Shown: positions 1 through 13,261, numbered from the stretch's first letter. The stretch: DNA of 64,000 nucleotides from Carex sylvatica (GCA_964058845.1 CAXKVR010000060.1:124001-188000), one strand, 5' to 3'. Translations and numbers: made by a program. Notes: generated by a model from the letters alone, not told the origin.

Positions 1-3000
1 GTCCTTATTTGTTTATTTCCTTAGAAAACTGATCTAGACTTGTTTCTTTATGATTGTAATGACTCAACTTATTTATTCATTATTTCAAAAAAAAAAAAAA
101 TTGTTCCTGCATGCAAGATATATTCTATTGCCATTTTTTTCATGAATATTTTCTGTAATGAGAAAAATAACTGTTTTATTATTTTTTTTCTTTTTTTCTT
201 TTTTTGGAAAATCTATGTTGTATGTTTCTGTAATAAGCAAGTTTTATTTGCCACGAATAAATTTAAAATTACCATCATCTATTATATAATCACGAATTGC
301 TGCTTTGAATACACTTAAACTGATTAGACACAATTGCAATTCCACGATACTTTTTCTAAAGTTTAACTTTTATATTTTTCCAACCATTAATTAATTAATG
401 TTATTGACTTAAGAGATTATGAAGCCCATAATTAGTTTATTGGTTGTATATTAAATAATCGGTATAAAATAATTACTGTTTTACTCTCTCTCTTTTCCAG
501 TTTTCTTAAAACTCTACAATTGAAAAGTATGTGCTCAATTTCATATCGCAGGCCTTTCACACATTTGAATTGCATGCAGCATCAATCAGCCCGGAGCTCT
601 TTGTTTAAGAAGGTTGTTATTATGTAATGAATAATATTTTGTTGTGTTTTTTCCTTCCAGTTTGGATCAAAATAAAGTTGAGTCTCAATTCCTTGTAGTA
701 CTTATTTATGGCAAAAATATGTGATTTGCTAAGTTGTAGGCCTCATACTACCTTAGCAACTTGCGATATAATTTGTAATTCTAAGTGCACTATTCAGAAA
801 ATTTATGACTCAAGGAACCTTGTTTAATTTGTGTTTGCTTTGTGTATTGTTATTATTAGGAATTGGATTCGATGATTGTAAATTTAACTACCATGCATGG
901 TCTGTGTATGCTATTGTTGCCTAGTTCTATTTAACTTTTTCAGATTGAGATGAAGGGTTAAATGGCTGGTAACAATCTGGTAATTTTTATTTGCTTTGTG
1001 TATTATTATTTGTACTTTGATATTGATATTTGCAAGTTTAACAGCCCGATCATATGTACTATGTATGCATGCTATTGTACAGTTTTAATGTAGTTGTATA
1101 TATGCCAAATATTATTATTTTTACTTTTGGTGATGATTTCAATACATTATCCTAAAGAAATAATCATTCATCATTTTTTTTTCTTTTTGGTAATGCTTAA
1201 GGAGTACGAATATTAATATATATATAACATGGCTTTCTCAACGGTGATGAGAAATTGATAGCTGGAAGGGAAACTAAATTGCAGTGAAGTACATAATATT
1301 GTGATTCATGCAAATAAGCCTCTAAAGTTGAGGTCTACTTTATTTTATATAAAATCAAAGTTTAAGAAATAAAAACACATTATATTCCTCCTTAATATCT
1401 AGGGTTTGAAATTTGCATGATTGAAGTCTAGTTTACGTTACCAGGGTTTGAAATTTGCATGATTGAAGTCTAGTTTACGTTACCAGGGTTTGAATTTTGT
1501 TTGCCTGACATAAAATTTAACAGTACTTTCACTCTTTGAACTGACTTCCATATTCATGGGAAATAGAATCTCCAAATTATATAGGAATAACTTCTTCCAT
1601 TTTACATCAACTATATAATTAAAAATTGTGAGAATTTATAATTGTGAGATTGTGAGAATTTATATTATGTTTGGCGCGGTAGTGCTACATGACAAAATAT
1701 GTCAAATTTTCCTTATATATTGTATTTTACTTTTGAAGAAAGAGTATTGTCTCTTCTTCTTCTTTCACCATACTATAAACGAATTAACAAAACAAAAGAA
1801 GCATCTTCATTGATCATTATTTTGTTCTATTTAAATGCATAATAATATTTACCAAAATACTGCCTTAGTTGACAAAATTAGAGTTGATTTCTGCAAGTCA
1901 TTATTTAGTGATGATCAAAGATTCAAAATGAAATGCAAAACGCTTCAAGTTGATTTTTCCAAAACATGTCAGTGATCTGTTCTCAGCTAGTTTACAGTTG
2001 CTGAAAAAAATAAAAATATATTATAATCACAAATAGAAAGAGCTGAAAATACCAGGTCTTTACATTGGTCATGAATTCTTCATTGTTTATGAATGGGTGT
2101 GTGATGCATTTTAAATAAGCCAATGTGGCCCAATCAAGTCAATGCCTGCTTGAGGTAGAAACCACATGGAAACAATACGGGACTACAATAAATTATAAAA
2201 TGGTGAAACATTTAGCAGTTATAAGCATTAAGCACTATATGATATTTTGTAAAACATACATACAGCTATGTGTGTCTCTGTGTGTGCTATACATGCAAAG
2301 ATGCATATACAATTATACATAGCTTGAATATCCAGTTCAGAAAAAAAAAAATTAATATGTCAGTAAAACAATAATTGGAACTTTCTGTAGGTTAACAAAC
2401 AAAAATATTGATAAAATGCATATTTAAATTTCCTATTATTTAATTAATAATCTAGGTTATTGTGCCAACCTAATTTTTGCAATCGTAGTGTCGCGTAGTA
2501 CCGGACCTAGCTACAATATTCAACTGTTGGAGCACAAAACAGACAAACCAGCCATCAGTGTAGAAATGAACAAAATATTTATGTTCAGTAATGAAAATTA
2601 GTTTTATTTTTCTTTACTATAATAAAATTCTCTGAGCTCAAATTTAGTACTTTCAAACCGTGGCAATCAAAAATACATTGGTAGTCCATTATATAAAATT
2701 TTCATGTTGTGTATGAAGTCAATTTTACTGTATTCATAACAGTTTACTCTAAATTATATAGAAAATCACGTGTAAGTACATAAATTTTGAAAATAAATAG
2801 AGGTCAATAACCCTTTTCAATATACATATATCTGTCTCTGAACTAAGAGCATCATATGTGGGACGGTTGCTGATATTGACAACACTAATTCTTTTATTAA
2901 CACAACACCTTCAAATAATTTTATTGTTTATACAAATTTACCTTTCATTAATTATTTCCTTTTAAATTAAATCTTTCAATTATATTGATGTCTATCAATA

Positions 3001-4781
3001 TTTCCTTCGATGTTTATTTTTCTTTTGTAAAACTATAAATTGTAGATGCATTACCATATATATGGCTTTATAGTAAAAGTAAAATGATTAGCCAATAAAT
3101 TAATTAGATGAAATATCATATGTTTCGTATGTGACCTTCTTTTCTGTTCTTTCTCCACAAAAATAATTGTCTCGATTCTTCAATCAACACCATAATTGAA
3201 TTATTGAACTTCAATCCCGTCCAAAACAGAAATTATAATTTTTTTTTTCAGTTTTATTAAGATACACGTATAGATTAAAAAGTGCATAATTAGAAGAATA
3301 ACTAAAATAATCTCAAGCAATATAGCTGTGTTATTTCGGATCAAATAAAATACAAGAGTAGAACTAGGTTGTTCTTAATTTTATCAAATTTTTTGATGAG
3401 CTTAAATTCAAAATTTATTAGATTGATTTCAAACGACGAATTGAAAAGTAATTCCAAACCATTAACACCGACCAACTTCACAGGTGATATGTTTAATGTC
3501 AGATTTTAATTTTTCAGATTAATTTAGTATAAAGTCAAGAGGTATAAAAATGATTTATGAGTTAATTTTTATTATTTTTTATTACTTGACTTTATACTAA
3601 TTTAATTCAAAAATTTATAAATTTGATATGGAAACGCATCACTCGTGAAGTAAATCATTTTTAATAGTTTGAATTCATTATTTGAAGTCAATCCGATAAA
3701 ATTTGGAGTTAAACTTACCAATAGATTTGGTGAAGTTAAGATCACCTAGTTCTACTCAAAATACATATACTAAATTATTTATTCAATTTGTTAAAAAAAA
3801 CAAAAAAAGAAAGATAATAGATTCGTTCATTCTCCTGTCAATCAATACTTAAGATTTTAGATAAAAAAATTTCCTCTTTTTGAAAGGTTAACAAAATTAG
3901 AAGAGACTATTCAACAATTATAGAAATTAATAAGTAATAAATGATCATAGCATATAATTTGCATAAAGAAAAGATATAACAACTAGAAATAATAGTTATG
4001 AGGGGATAAAATTATCCATTCTATAAAGATATTTGAAAATGTTGTTTTAATAAAATAAAAAAGTGGTGTTAATATCACTGCCCATATGGGACTGGTTGCT
4101 TATTTAAGGAAAAATATATTTTCTAGCTAATTGTGTACTGGTATTGTTGCATCAAAACTGCAAAATAGGGCAGAAATTCTTCATTGCATTGAATGTCAAA
4201 TTGTCAATACGACAATTGAATATTCCAGCTATCCAATTTAGAGATATCTGCACAAATTCTTCCAAATCAGTACGGTACTCATTAACCTTTCCAAATTCTA
4301 GTTTCACAATTCAACAATTTTTTTTATTTTTTCTAATTAATTGAGGGTTAATAGTTAAAAAATTGTATGAACAGGTTGTTCCATGGTAAACAGATGTCAG
4401 TCTCAATCATATTTCTTCCAAAAAAAAATAAAAGAAGTTAAGATCTAAAACATCCCAACTCAGAGGAAGAAAGCATATTAGCATGAAACTCTATGATTAA
4501 TAGTCCAACTAAAATTAGCTAGCAATAATAGAGACCCAAACATTCTCAGTGCATTACATTTGCATACAGCAAAGGTCTCAAGTTTCTTTTTACATAATTA
4601 GATCAACCTGCGGCAATCCCTGAAACTTGTTTTCTTCTTAACTGGAGTGAACATTCTCACATGCACCAACAAAAATTGACTGGGCCCATCTTTTTTTAGT
4701 GTACTAGCTGTCCCCATACAGCATATAATTGCATATGACCCTCACATCGAAAAAAAAAATTTGCATATGACCGTCTAGCCT
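1..4781 (+). repeat. Duplicated downstream flank of an off-window NLR gene
   Basis: No gene is visible here. The block runs collinear with 30,290-33,800, which is the sequence following the NLR-1 stop codon. Shared landmarks include the stretch around 40-70 versus 30,340-30,370, the motif after 580 (versus 30,865), the segment at 1,195-1,300 (versus 31,850-31,960), 2,450-2,520 (versus 32,690-32,760) and 4,560-4,700 (versus 33,600-33,720). Indels and substitutions are frequent, so the duplication is not recent. Short ORFs in both copies are not frame-conserved, which argues for non-coding DNA. Inference: the window starts roughly 200 bp downstream of the stop codon of another NLR paralogue. 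Confidence 0.75.
1401..1484. repeat. 42-bp tandem duplication
   Basis: Two perfect head-to-tail 42-bp units (1,401-1,442 and 1,443-1,484), followed by the start of a third. The homologous positions near 32,030 and 35,655 carry a single unit, so the duplication happened after the flanks were copied. Confidence 0.85.
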
Positions 4782-5415
4782 AGGGGTGGCAATGAATCAA
4801 ACCGAATCAAACTTCTTCTAGTTTGAGTTTGACTTTGAATAAGATTCGAATCGAATTAATTGTGAATTATGCATTTTTCAAATCGAAGTCAATCGAATAA
4901 CGAACTACATTTTTTTTTGGCAGCCATAGTTATACCAGTAGTTTATGCATTAGTTTTCTTCTCACAGAACAAAATTCACACGGTTTCCTTTTACCTTTCA
5001 CGAATTCACACTAATAGATTATGGACCAGTTCAAGACTTTCTTATCTTTTACGTTGCTCGATTTATTAAAATCACAACATGGATCTAGTCAAATGAAACT
5101 TATTCCATTGTTAATTTGTTACGAATATTTTCCTATTATAAGTAACCATTATATTAACAAATTTGAGCTGTGATATAAGTTTGGTTCCTGCATTATTAAA
5201 GATTAATGGTTGAATCCATTAGTTGTATTATTTGAGATTCGAACCTAAATAGTTCGCGAATCAATTTTGAACGAATTATACCCAGTTTGAGTTGATTTGA
5301 ATAAGATTTGAACTGAACTGGTTTGATTTGTTTCAGAACGAACTAATTTCGAATCGAACTAAACTCAAATCAAACTCAAATCGAATCACAAACTACGAAT
5401 TATTTTACCACCCCC
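4782..5415. mobile_element. hAT-like non-autonomous element (copy 1)
   Basis: Begins AGGGGTGGCAAT and ends TTACCACCCC, the terminal signature common in plant non-autonomous hAT elements. A diverged second copy lies in the opposite orientation at 7,108-8,414. The paralogous flank near 33,760 lacks the insertion: there the left and right neighbours are contiguous. The flanking 8-mers (TCTAGCCT and CCTGGCCT) match at 6 of 8 positions, consistent with an old TSD. No transposase is encoded; the interior is AT-rich with many AATCGAA/AAACTCAA words. Confidence 0.7.
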
Positions 5416-5592
5416 TGGCCTTTGCAATTTATAGAGCAATACTATTGTAAAAAAAATTATATTTTTTTTATTTTTTTACTATTTATTAATTATTTTACAA
5501 AATTGTTATTTTCAGTGGTCTAGATTTTAACGGTTTGGATCGACTATTTGAATTTTAAAAATTACAAAATCAAATTGTTGTAAGTGGATCCC

Positions 5593-5656
5593 TCCTCTCT
5601 CTCTCTCTCTCTCTATCTATATATATATCTCTATCTATATATATATATATATATAT

Positions 5657-5690
<34 letters not shown>
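5593..5690. repeat. Self-complementary (CT)n-(TA)n-(GA)n microsatellite
   Basis: A run of CT, then TA, then GA dinucleotides that can fold on itself. It directly abuts the MITE starting near 5,686, whose terminus itself reads GAG. Confidence 0.9.
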
Positions 5691-5692
<2 letters not shown>

Positions 5693-6097
5693 GGGCTATA
5701 GTGCATTGCAATGTATAGTCCCTCTTATATATTGGACTATAAATCGTTGGTTTTGATTTTCAAATAACCGATCCAAACCCTTCAATTTGATATCCATATT
5801 TAAATGTGCTTGGAGATCAAATTTTACGTTGTTTGGATATTGTTTGCTATTTTTTTAGAATTTTTTAAAATCACTGTTTTTCTATGGTTCAGAAATTTCT
5901 AAAAAACAACGATTTTGAAAAAAATTAAATAAATAGTAGAAAATTTTCAAACAAAATATAAAATTTGGTCTCCAAGCATATTTTAATATAGAAAACATGT
6001 TGAGCTCTTTAGATCGATTGTTTGAACTTCGAATCAAATGGTTTATAGTCCAATGTACAAGAGGAGTTATACATTGCAATGCATCATAGTCCAACTC
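5686..6097. mobile_element. Fold-back MITE, family A, copy 1
   Basis: The left end GAGTTGGGCTATAGTGCATT matches the reverse complement of the right end GAGTTGGACTATGATGCATT, and the inverted match continues through most of the element with a centre near 5,890. It contains the family word TTGGTCTCCAAGCA and its complement. It is flanked by TA-rich repeats, consistent with a TA target. No coding capacity; superfamily not assigned. Confidence 0.75.
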
Positions 6098-6107
6098 TAT
6101 ATATATA

Positions 6108-6370
6108 TAGAGGTTGGCTACTATGCTTATATAAGCATATCCCCACATATGCTTATAACTCATTTTTGTGTTTCCAATATCCAAATGGTCGATCTGAACC
6201 GTTAGATGTGATATCTATATTGAAATGTGCTTGGAAACTAAATTTTATATTTTTCTGAATTTTTTTACTATTTATTAAGCCACTTTGAAAATCACTGATC
6301 CAACGGTGGCTTAACAAAACAGTAAAATCAGAAGCCACCGTTGGATCAGTGATTTTCAAAGTGGCTAATA
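6108..6370. mobile_element. Fold-back MITE, family A, copy 2, truncated
   Basis: Starts GAGGTTGGCTACTATGC and carries the family left arm plus the central hairpin (the words CAACGGTGGC and GCCACCGTTG around 6,302-6,350). It loses its right arm where copy 3 begins. This is either an insertion of copy 3 into copy 2 with later loss, or a recombinant between two copies. Confidence 0.6.
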
Positions 6371-6385
6371 TGCTTTTGGAAGCAT

Positions 6386-6752
6386 ATGGCCCGAAGTGCT
6401 TACGGTCCAAATTTGAAATTTCAAAACTCAAAAAGTCGATCCGAACCATTCATCTTGTTCTCCATATTAATATCTACTTGGAGACCAAATTTTACATTTT
6501 TCAGAATTTTTTACTATTTATTAAGTATTTTACAAAATTGTTGATCCAACGGTGGCTTAACAAAACAGTAAAATCAGCAGCCACCGTTGGATCAACAATT
6601 TTGTAAAATACTTAATAAATAGTAAAAAAATTCAGAAAAATGTAAAATTTGGTCTCCAAGCAGATATTAATATGGAGAACAAGATGAACGGTTCGGATCG
6701 ACTTTTTGAGTTTTAAAATTTTAAATTTGGACCGTAAGCACTTCGGGTTGTA
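6386..6752. mobile_element. Fold-back MITE, family A, copy 3
   Basis: An almost perfect inverted repeat centred near 6,565. Terminal parts read GCCCGAAGTGCTTACGGTCC on the left and the complementary GGACCGTAAGCACTTCGGGT on the right. The central hairpin contains CCAACGGTGGC/GCCACCGTTGG. The terminal ~35 bp recur in duplicated form at 6,785-6,845. Confidence 0.8.
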
Positions 6753-7099
6753 GAAGAATTATATCATATTTGACTAATTTGACTATAAATTTGGACCGTA
6801 AGCACTTTGGACCGTAAGCACTTCGGGTTGTAGAAGAATTGTATCAAGTGGTGGTATTATTTGAGAGGCATGGGTCAAATACTCAAATCACTAGGCTGAG
6901 TGCCTGAGTTATCTATTGTTGTTTTAATTTAATTTCTTGTTTTCAGAGCCTTAGTACCATAATTTTTTTTTTTTTTTAATCATCTCCGGTTCCTATAAAA
7001 CAAATTCAGTAAAATCCACCTAGAATCCTAAATTTTGTTTATAAGAATGACTCAATACAAAAAAAAAAAAATTGAATTCTATTGCTATTTCAAGGCTCA
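6753..7099. other. Non-genic spacer with duplicated MITE tail
   Basis: AT-rich, with no credible ORF. At 6,785-6,845 the MITE copy 3 terminus (GGACCGTAAGCACTT) is repeated twice, followed by the same flank word (GTTGTAGAAGAATT), so a small tandem duplication followed the MITE insertion. Confidence 0.6.
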
Positions 7100-7107
7100 A
7101 TAGTCAA

Positions 7108-8414
7108 TAGGAGTGGCAAAAAAATTTGTAGTTCATTATTCGATTTGAGTTTGATTTGAGTTTAATTCGATTCGAAATTAGTTCGTTCTGAAACAAATTA
7201 AACCATTTTGATTCGAATCTTATTCAAATCAACTCAAACTGGGTGTAATTCGTTCAAAATTGATTCGCGAACTATTTAGGTTCGAATCTCAAATAATGCA
7301 ACTAATAGATTCAACCATTAATATTTAATAATGCAGGAACCAAACTTATAATAGGAAAATATTTAAGCAGCATAACAAATTAATAATGAAATAAGTTTCA
7401 TTTGACTAGGTCCATGCCGTGAATTTAATTAATCCAGTAGCGTAAAAGGTAAGAAAATCTTGAACTCTCTCATAATCCATTAATATGAATTCGTGAAAGT
7501 TAAAAAAAAAGAAACTGTGTGAATTTTGTTCCGCGAGAAGAAAACTAATGCATAAACTATCAGTATAACAAGGGCTACCAAAAAAAATTATAGTTCGTAA
7601 TTCGATTGACTTTGATTCGAAAAATTTGTAGTTCACAATTAATTCAATTCGAAATTAGTTCGATTCGAAACAAATCAAACCAGTTTGATTTGAATCATAT
7701 TCATATTCAAACTCAAACTCAAACTCAAACTGGAGTAAGTTTGATTCGGTTCGATTCGTTGCCAGCTAGGGGTGTCAATGGGTATGATACAGGTAGGGTG
7801 GAATCATTTTCATATCCATACCCATTAAAAATTGATCTTACCCATACTCTATCCATACCCGTTAAGAATTTACCTTACCCTACCCTACCCATACCCGTTA
7901 AGATTAGCGGGTAACGCAACGGTAGTGGACGAATAACGAATAATACAAATACAAATATAATATTTTTATTATTTTTACAAATAAACCATCAAAACTTATC
8001 ATGTCATACATGTACAATCACAATTACTAAAATAAAATTAAAATATAAATATGCAATTAATTCTAAATAATAGTTTTTTATTAAGCAAAAAAAATCAAAA
8101 TTATAAATATCTCTTCTAACAAATTCAATTCATTAACTAAATAATAAAATATTCAAATACAAAAGTAAAATATTTAGCATAATATTATTCTTATGATATA
8201 ATTTATTTTATATAATTATCCGTTGCTCAACGAGTACGAAATAATATTTATCCGTACCCATATTCATTTATCTAACGAAAAAAAAGTCCTTATCCATACC
8301 CATACCTAATAAATTAATAAAAAAAAAATCTTACACATATCCATCTTATTGAATACGATACGGGTAAGATAAATGAGTAAACGGGTGTCATTGACACCCC
8401 TATTGCCAGCCCTA
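7108..8414. mobile_element. hAT-like non-autonomous element (copy 2), host of a nested element
   Basis: Starts TAGGAGTGGCAA and ends TTGCCAGCCCTA, bounded by a perfect 8-bp TSD ATAGTCAA (7,100-7,107 and 8,415-8,422). An 8-bp TSD and these ends fit the hAT superfamily. It is the inverted-orientation relative of 4,782-5,415. It is interrupted near its right end by another hAT-like element at 7,767-8,402. No transposase. Confidence 0.8.
7767..8402. mobile_element. hAT-like non-autonomous element nested in the preceding one
   Basis: Perfect terminal inverted repeats TAGGGGTGTCAATG / CATTGACACCCCTA and a perfect 8-bp TSD TTGCCAGC (7,759-7,766 and 8,403-8,410). The interior near both ends is rich in CCCATACCC words, and the centre is very AT-rich. 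No coding capacity. Because its TSD lies inside the end of the outer hAT element, it inserted later. Confidence 0.9.
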
Positions 8415-8422
8415 ATAGTCAA

Positions 8423-9543
8423 TACAATGTCTATTTATAGGCTATAAGGCCCAAATAGCTATTGGAGTGTTTCCTAATATTACTTTCCATTTACTAAATA
8501 CTAATTCAACTCATTACAATTGATACACCAAATCAAATATTCTAAGAAAGGAATACAGAATTTATACATTTCCAGATTTTCAAATTTTGCTAGCTATTTC
8601 CTCGTTCTTTATTTTCAACATATGTACCTATGGGCAAAAATGTAGTGAATTGTAAGTGGATTCTACAAATTTTAATTGTAGAGGAATTAGACAAATATCC
8701 CAAAATGATGGCGTAATGGTCGGTGATCCTGCCAGATCAAATGACAAATTATTAAAATACAAAATGGAGGTACTGTACGGTATTCTAATTTTGAGACTAG
8801 CTGACTCTTACAAATTGACCCAAAAATTTATACTCCTTTGGTTTTTGTGTAACATATAGAAATAATCTTGTTTCACTGTTTTTAAGATAATTGGAAAACA
8901 ATAGTATACTAAAAAAATATTTATTTTATTCATTTTTCTTTTCGTTTTCAATGAATGGGTTGCTAATTATTAATTTGGAATTCAGGCTTTCTATACTTCT
9001 TATTCTGTGGAAATTAAGCCTTCTAAAAGGCTAATTTGGAATTCAGGCTTTCTAAAAGGCTAATTTTGAAAGCAATGATGGAATATAATATTTAATAACT
9101 ACTAATCAACTTGATGGCTTCCTTACGGTACTTCATCCTTTTCAATTACTTTTGTTATCTATTACAAACTTGAAATTTGATGTAATTTAATATTTTAGAT
9201 GAATGTTTAAAGTATATATCTTAATATAATCTGCTATGTAGGATAAGTTACATGATATTCCGGTTGTTGCTATATATCTTTGTCAAAATTTCTAACAGCT
9301 ATCTGTGATGTGACTTATCATTGCCAAAAAAAAGCAAAAGGCTCTTTTTGAAAAATACTTTAATGAAAACTTTATTGTTATAAATATTTTCAATTAACTA
9401 ACTTGAACAAAGTCGGTCAGTCGGTCTAAATGAAACAAACCAACGACCTTTCTACGGATGTGATATATTTTGGCAAAAATATTATTTTCCTTCTTCTCTT
9501 TCCAAATATTTTTTGGTAATTAATTATCTCTCAATAAATTATA
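8423..9543. other. Non-genic AT-rich stretch
   Basis: I see no supported gene. A small direct repeat built on GGAATTCAGGCTTTCTA occurs near 8,980 and 9,040. The 67-codon ORF at 8,656-8,859 resembles nothing I recognise and is probably chance. Confidence 0.6.
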
Positions 9544-10135
9544 AGGGGAGTTTCCTGCATACTCTTTAAAAACTCAAATGTTACGTATTCCCCTCTAAAT
9601 TTTGTAATATCATATTTATCCTTCTAAATTTAAAAAATTCACAAATTTACCCAATATACTGTATTTTTTTATTAAAACTCATTTTAAATTTATAAAGTAC
9701 CCATTTTACTCTTTATTAAATATACTAAAAATATGTATTACGTGTGAGAAAATTGCAAAGCCTTATGATTGATTGATTTATGAGGACAAATAGTTCATTT
9801 CTCTACTTGTGATGCGTGCACAGTGCAATTTAGGTATACGCTTGGTTGTGTGTCACAGATAAGAAAATAAATCATTTGCCCTCACAAACTGGCCAATAAA
9901 AAAATTGAACATTTCTCTTAATAAGTATGCTACGTATTTTTTTTTTTTTTTTAATTAAGTGTAAAATGGGTACTTTACAAATTTAAGATGAGCTTAGATA
10001 GAAAAGACAATTAAATAGATACATTTGTGAGTTTTTAAAATTTAAAAGAGTAAATAAGATACTATAAATTTTAGAGGAAGAAATATGTTAATTTCAGAGT
10101 TTTTGAAGGGTACATATATACGTGAAATTTTTCCT
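9544..10135. mobile_element. Long-TIR MITE, family B
   Basis: Arms of roughly 150-180 bp are inverted copies of each other (for example the AAAAACTC region near 9,570 and GAGTTTTTGAA near 10,100, and GTACCCATTTTAC near 9,705 and GTAAAATGGGTAC near 9,962). One-arm relatives occur at 26,160-26,370 and 36,370-36,590. I could not fix a TSD. Confidence 0.65.
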
Positions 10136-10193
10136 AAATTTCATGGATTTTTTTTTTTTTTTTTAGTTTACATCATTGCAATTAAATTTTATT

Positions 10194-10524
10194 TCTCATT
10201 ATGTCTCATATTTAATATCTTCGTTTTCAAAGCATAAATTGTCAATACGAACTGCTCAACATGATATCTATATTAAAATATCCTTGGAGACCAAATTTTA
10301 TAATTTTTGAAACTTTTTTACTATTTTAGATAAGTACAAAATCACTATTTTTGAACGGTCCAAAAATTGTGATTTTGTACCTATCTTAAAAAATAGTAAA
10401 AAAATTCTATAAATTTATAAAATTTGATGTCAAAGTATATTTTAGTATGAATATCATGTTGAGAGGTTCGGATCGACATTTTGGACTGAAAACAAAGATA
10501 TTAAATATAAAGTATGATGAGATA
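10194..10524. mobile_element. Fold-back MITE, diverged family A member
   Basis: The arm ends TATTTAATATCTTCGTTTTC and GAAAACAAAGATATTAAATA are inverted copies. The interior shares the family A words TTGGAGACCAAATTTTAT and TAGTAAAAAAATTC. The hairpin centre is near 10,355. No coding capacity. Confidence 0.7.
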
Positions 10525-12468
10525 TGAAAAACATGAGATATTGAAACCCACCTCTTTTTAAAACCCAATACAATTATAACATCAACATTTACAATTACCA
10601 TACAAATAAAATGAAAATGCTCCTAGAACCAAAAATTTTGATTTGAAATGACTTCTAGCATTCCGATAACTTTTCTTATGAAGCAATCAAACAATTTCCT
10701 AACAACTAAATTTTCATTCCTCAAAAGTATATAATTCAAAAGAAAGAAACAAATTATCCGGTAATTGATACCATCCAATACAAATAATAAATAAAATCAT
10801 CTATATTACCAATATCAAGACAAGAGCTGTTTTGACTTTTGACAAAGTACAAATTTTCTCCTTGTTTTCATTCAATTTTGGAATTTGGACACAAACCAAC
10901 CAAACACGTCTGATTTTGTTTTGTATCTACCTCGCAAGTTCTAGACAACTTCACAGGTTATCTCCAGTACTGACCCACTGGAGGTGTCCTGTTCAGGTCT
11001 GTAACAGCTAATTTATACCAACAAAAGTACACAGATGCGATGCCATGTACAGTTGTACTTTCTACCTTAAAATATACTTCATATTTACTCAGAAGTTACG
11101 CTAAAAGAACTTGCGTATCCCTTTCAAATTTTAAAAATTAACAGTTCATCTAACAGTCTAACAGTCATGTGAAAAAGACAATTTATTAAGCACTAACGGT
11201 CAATTTTCCACGTGAGATTTCAGGTTGGAAAGAGCAAGTTTTTATTATACATTTAATTGTATGAATATTATTTTACAAAGTGCATGCCGTAAATAATGCT
11301 AATAATCCTTGTGTTTAGCTATCAAAGTTAAAATAAGACAAAATAAATGCCAAATTACTTTTTAATGTTAGTATTTGGTAGTAGTAAAGTAAATTAAATA
11401 GTATGAAATATCTTCATGTATTACATTTGTAAGTGAAGTACAGAGATTATCACTGACGAATTAATCTTACCAATATTTAAATTCAAACTTCATTAAATAA
11501 TATTTTTTTTGTGAATATTGATCCTATATGTGCTAATAAATGTTATATGTTAAAGATGAGATAATTTTATGTAAGGTCTTCATCACTTTTGTAAAAGAAA
11601 AAAAATTGTAGTAATAAATGCTATGTCAATACTTTATTTGGAGTAAGAAAATATAATATTATTTTCATTATGGAACATAAATTTTGTAAAAGTTTTTACA
11701 ATAAAAATATTTTTCATTATAAATTTGACTAGTATTGTTTTGTTGAGTAGTCAAATTTAGGTTGGATGTCACTCGAATCATTTGTCTCAAATCTCAAAAT
11801 TGACCGATCTTTTTTAAAACTATCAAACATTTATTAAACAGTTTGAAATTATTGTCTATCTAAAACAGGTATGTGCTTCAACAGACTTCCTATTAATTAA
11901 TGAGCTATTAATTGGATTTAATAAAGCTTTATATACTACACAATTATTGTTTGAGTTAAGAAAAAAAAATATTATTTTCTAAAATGGGTAGGTTAATTAT
12001 GAATTTATACAATATTTCATATGAATTTAAAGTTTGGTAAACCCTTCAAGTGGCCAAAAGATTATTGCCTTATGGAACATTTATTGATCTCTCCATGTGC
12101 AAAAGCCAACAAAATTGCAAACTATCAAAATCTCACTGGTCCAAATTCTGGAACCGGTTATTTTCTCACAGGAAAGGAGCTTCAAAATCAGAGAGATTTT
12201 GACCAGTTTGATCATTTTTCGAAATCCTGCGCAAAAATAATTGATATAATTTGAAATTTATTAAATTTTCGAAATATTAATAAAAATTTGGAATTTTGTT
12301 CATTTAGAAAATTTGTGTTACAAAATTAAGTTTAAAAAATATTCAAATATTAATTAAGTATGAATTAAGTTCAAATTTCAATTTTTGTAAGATTTATATA
12401 CATAATATAGATTAAATTAAGATATGTGATATAATGAGAGTCACAGACCACGTACGCGCGTCATGACA
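10525..12468. other. Non-genic AT-rich stretch
   Basis: No recognisable gene or element. The 77-codon ORF at 12,021-12,254 has mixed composition but no recognisable domain and no neighbouring exons. Confidence 0.55.
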
Positions 12469-12478
12469 TTTGAGGATT

Positions 12479-12652
12479 GATTTTTTTTTTAAAATAGAAT
12501 TAGTTTAAAAAGTTTTACTGGAAACAGCCCTGATCAGACCAAATTTCGAAAAATAGCCTCCACCGATCCGTAGGATCGGTGGAGCAAAAAACACAAATCT
12601 CTACACCGATCCTACGGATCGGTGGAGGCCTTTTTACCCGTCTGCCACACGC
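12479..12652 (+). repeat. MULE left terminal inverted repeat
   Basis: Matches the reverse complement of 19,837-20,009 with few differences. Contains two short palindromic modules of the type CACCGATCCGTAGGATCGGTG near 12,562-12,582 and 12,604-12,624. A third module lies just inside, near 12,692-12,712. Confidence 0.9.
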
Positions 12653-12712
12653 GTGGGATCAGCGCCACAGAAAATCATGCAGATGCTCTACACCGATCCT
12701 AGGGATCGGTGG
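12562..12712. promoter_or_regulatory. Three palindromic modules at MULE left end, possible transposase sites
   Basis: Each module is a near-perfect palindrome CACCGATCCTACGGATCGGTG or its close variant, spaced 40-90 bp apart. Four matching but more diverged modules sit at the right end (near 19,737, 19,774, 19,863 and 19,904). Symmetric repeats at both ends suggest protein binding, most simply by the element's own transposase. This is inference from symmetry only. Confidence 0.5.
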
Positions 12713-13261
12713 AGCCTTGTTTTAAAATTCTGCCACACGGGGGTGATGCTTCTTCCTCTTTTCTTTCTTCCTCTTCCAGTTTCAGCCGAGAACTCTTATT
12801 TTTTTCTGTTTTTTTCGTTTTTTTAATCCTCTCAATTTACTAAATCATTTCTCAATCCAATTGTTTCAAAATATCTGGATCGTTGAAGAGATTTGGAAAT
12901 TCTTCAGATCTACAATTTTGACAAGGTAAATATCTCTATTTTTATAATTTTTTATTTTTAGCCGAATTTAAATAAATAACTAATTTAATTTATTTTGTTT
13001 AGTATATTTAGAATGTTTTTGTGAAATGTAGTGTTAAATTAGTATTTGGTGTAATTTAGTGGTAATGTAGTATTAATTTAGCGTAATTTGGTGTTAATTT
13101 ATAGTTGATTTGATGTTAATTTAGTGTAATGTAGTGGTAATGTAGTTGTAATTTAGTATATATATGTAGTATTAATTTAGTGTTAATTTAGTATAATTTA
13201 GTATATATGTAATATCAATTAAGTATTCATGTATTATAATTTGTGTAAAATTAGATAAATG

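Noticed and set aside
4144..4344. 66-codon ORF with a similar ORF at 33,179-33,412
   Set aside because: The DNA is paralogous, but indels shift the frame between copies, so there is no sign of selection on a protein.
7606..7914. 102-codon ORF
   Set aside because: Spans the junction of two nested hAT-like elements and is built from their repeats.
12021..12254. 77-codon ORF of mixed composition
   Set aside because: No recognisable domain, no splice partners, no conservation within the window.
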